From the NCBI GenBank assembly GCA_949879025.1, contig CATLBO010000016.1, forward strand, positions 1-44,809: DNA of 44,809 bases. Reading direction: 5' to 3'. Of the stretch, positions 43,718 to 44,809 are shown in pieces (position 1 is the stretch's first letter; each line of letters starts with the position of its first letter). Position numbers and translations under genes: made by a program. The notes below the pieces were generated by a model, which was given only the letters and a program-made list of their open reading frames with translations, was not told the origin of the DNA and ran no database searches. Source of the stretch: an uncultured Hungatella sp. (GTDB lineage Bacteria; Bacillota; Clostridia; Lachnospirales; Lachnospiraceae).

Positions 43718-43892
43718 AAACATTGTATTATTTACTTTAAGAGTCCGTCGCCTAATAGGCGGCATGAATTCAGGTATGCCAAATGTGCCTGCCAGACTTT
43801 TATGTAGGCGGTGTGCCTGCAGCCGGGCGCATACAGGTTTACTTTGTTCGTAGGCCCAAGGGCTTATAGAAGATAAAAAGGAGCGAAAAACT
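43718..43892 (+). other. structured 175-nt intergenic region before the binding-protein gene
   Basis: No gene. It contains GTCGCCT-AAT-AGGCGGC (43747-43763), a GTGTGC/GCATAC pairing (about 43812-43837) and GCCC-AA-GGGC (43855-43864), but no T-tract terminator and no promoter I can support. It matches no riboswitch class I recognise. Confidence 0.6.
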
Positions 43893-44809
43893 ATGAAAAA
43901 AAAGAGGTTAGTTGCAATGGGGCTTGCGGCCGTAATGACACTTTGTATGGCTGCATGCAGCAGTACAGAAACAAAGCCTGCAGACCAGGGTGAAACTACT
44001 GCAAAAGCAGCAGAAGCGCAGACTGAGGCACAGAAAGAACAACAGGCAGCACCCGCCCAGGATATGGGTCCCATTTTTACGGATCTGGTAGAAAACGGCG
44101 TGCTGAGAGTCGGCATTATTGGCAATGATCCTACCTTCTGCTATCACACGATTGAGGACGGAAAAGATGTGCTTGCAGGCTTTGAGGTTGCCGGCATGTA
44201 TGAGATGGCAAAACGCCTTACAGACTATCTTGGCAGAGAGGTGACAGTTGATTTTTATGAATCCGATTTTACAGGCTGTATGTCAGCCCTGGAATCGAAG
44301 AAAATTTTCTTTGTAACCCGTTTGGCTCCCACAGAAGAACGTATTAAAACCTGGCTGTTTACAGATGTATACCACAAATCTGATGAATGCTATGTGGCAT
44401 TAAAGGATAATGTTGACAATGAAAAATTCGGAGGAACTCTGGAAGGAGTTACAGTTGCAGCTCAGATGGGTTCCACAGACGTTATTTTTACAAACTTTAA
44501 ATATCCGGATGCTCAGATTGAGGAACTGCCTATGGTGTCTGATCTGCTGCTGGCAGTGAAGAACAAGAAGGTAGACCTTGCAGCAATGAATGCAGTATCA
44601 GCGGCAATGTCAGTGGAGGCAAATGATGATCTGGCACTGGTGGAGAAGATCTGCTGGGCGCCTGGGGACGATCTGGATAAGGGCTGCGGCCTTTGTATGG
44701 CTTATGGAAACGAAGACTTTGCTGAATGGTGCAACGGATTTTTCAGTGACATCAGGGCCGAGGGCCTTTGGGCTCAAATGCAGGATGATGCTGCATCAAG
44801 CCTTGACGC
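43893..44809 (+). CDS. ABC transporter substrate-binding lipoprotein, partial at the 3' end
   Basis: At least 305 codons, with no stop before the window ends. The N-terminus MKKKRLVAMGLAAVMTLC leads to lipobox MAAC (Cys24), then a Thr/Ala/Gln-rich linker, then a periplasmic-binding-protein type II (SBP_bac_3-like) domain beginning near FTDLVENGVLRVGIIGNDPTFCY (44077-44145). VEVAGMYEMAKRLTDYLGREV is as expected, with FEV in place of the first three. It should feed the adjacent permease and ATPase. The start follows AAAAGGAGCG. The ligand is unknown; an amino acid or amino-acid conjugate fits the neighbours. Confidence 0.88.
   Translation, partial: MKKKRLVAMGLAAVMTLCMAACSSTETKPADQGETTAKAAEAQTEAQKEQQAAPAQDMGPIFTDLVENGVLRVGIIGNDPTFCYHTIEDGKDVLAGFEVAGMYEMAKRLTDYLGREVTVDFYESDFTGCMSALESKKIFFVTRLAPTEERIKTWLFTDVYHKSDECYVALKDNVDNEKFGGTLEGVTVAAQMGSTDVIFTNFKYPDAQIEELPMVSDLLLAVKNKKVDLAAMNAVSAAMSVEANDDLALVEKICWAPGDDLDKGCGLCMAYGNEDFAEWCNGFFSDIRAEGLWAQMQDDAASSLD

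Noticed and set aside
1-44809. Insertion sequences, prophage, integrase or attachment sites
   Set aside because: No transposase, integrase, phage protein or flanking direct repeats were seen; the tRNA genes have no adjacent integrated element in the window.

Overview
The window reads as chromosomal DNA of an anaerobic, spore-forming Clostridia, most likely a Lachnospiraceae-type gut bacterium. The reasons are the moderate GC content, strong AGGAGG-type ribosome sites, sporulation genes (yabP, yabQ, spoIIE) set among divIC, tilS, hpt and ftsH, an oxygen-independent (Cbi-type) cobalamin pathway, and a DUF4317 protein. Almost everything lies on the + strand. The species cannot be named from the sequence alone.

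Region 1 (1-7.2 kb) is a loose collection: a 60-bp tandem repeat array leading into a glycogen branching enzyme (glgB), an alpha/beta hydrolase, a small minus-strand protein of unknown function, a zinc-ribbon protein, a secreted GH5 glycosidase, an NhaC-type antiporter and xanthine phosphoribosyltransferase (xpt).

Region 2 (7.2-26.7 kb) is one 18-gene, about 19-kb operon. It starts from an extended -10 promoter inside the end of xpt and is gated by a cobalamin riboswitch with its own terminator. The first five genes form a surface and transport block: a lipoprotein form of the cobaltochelatase CbiK, a membrane-anchored protein with two NEAT-like domains, and a substrate-binding protein, FecCD permease and ATPase. 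The next thirteen make cobalamin: CbiP, CobT, CobU, CobS, a short CobU-like protein, CbiB, a CobD-CbiC fusion, CbiD, CbiF, CbiG, CbiH, a CbiJ-CbiE-CbiT triple fusion and CbiA. Twelve of the 17 junctions overlap, two of them by more than 110 nt in a different frame. CbiL, a corrinoid adenosyltransferase and the CobC phosphatase are not in the window.

Region 3 (26.7-34.5 kb) is the conserved mazG-hup-rqcP-yabP-yabQ-divIC-spoIIE-tilS-hpt-ftsH block. A terminator stem ahead of yabP also contains the yabP ribosome site. spoIIE is preceded by a Spo0A box and a sigma-A promoter with 21-bp spacing, and it encodes a protein without the usual membrane domain.

Region 4 (34.5-39.0 kb) has a GH13 alpha-glucan hydrolase, tRNA-Tyr and tRNA-Leu, a DUF4317 gene and a convergent metallophosphoesterase.

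Region 5 (39.2 kb to the end) is a GntR-linked catabolic locus: a PfkB sugar kinase resembling fructoselysine 6-kinase, an amidohydrolase with an Asp-to-Asn change at a catalytic position, a YjbQ-family protein, and a polar amino acid ABC transporter whose binding protein runs off the window. Import and processing of a glycated or otherwise conjugated amino acid is a reasonable guess, not a demonstrated function.
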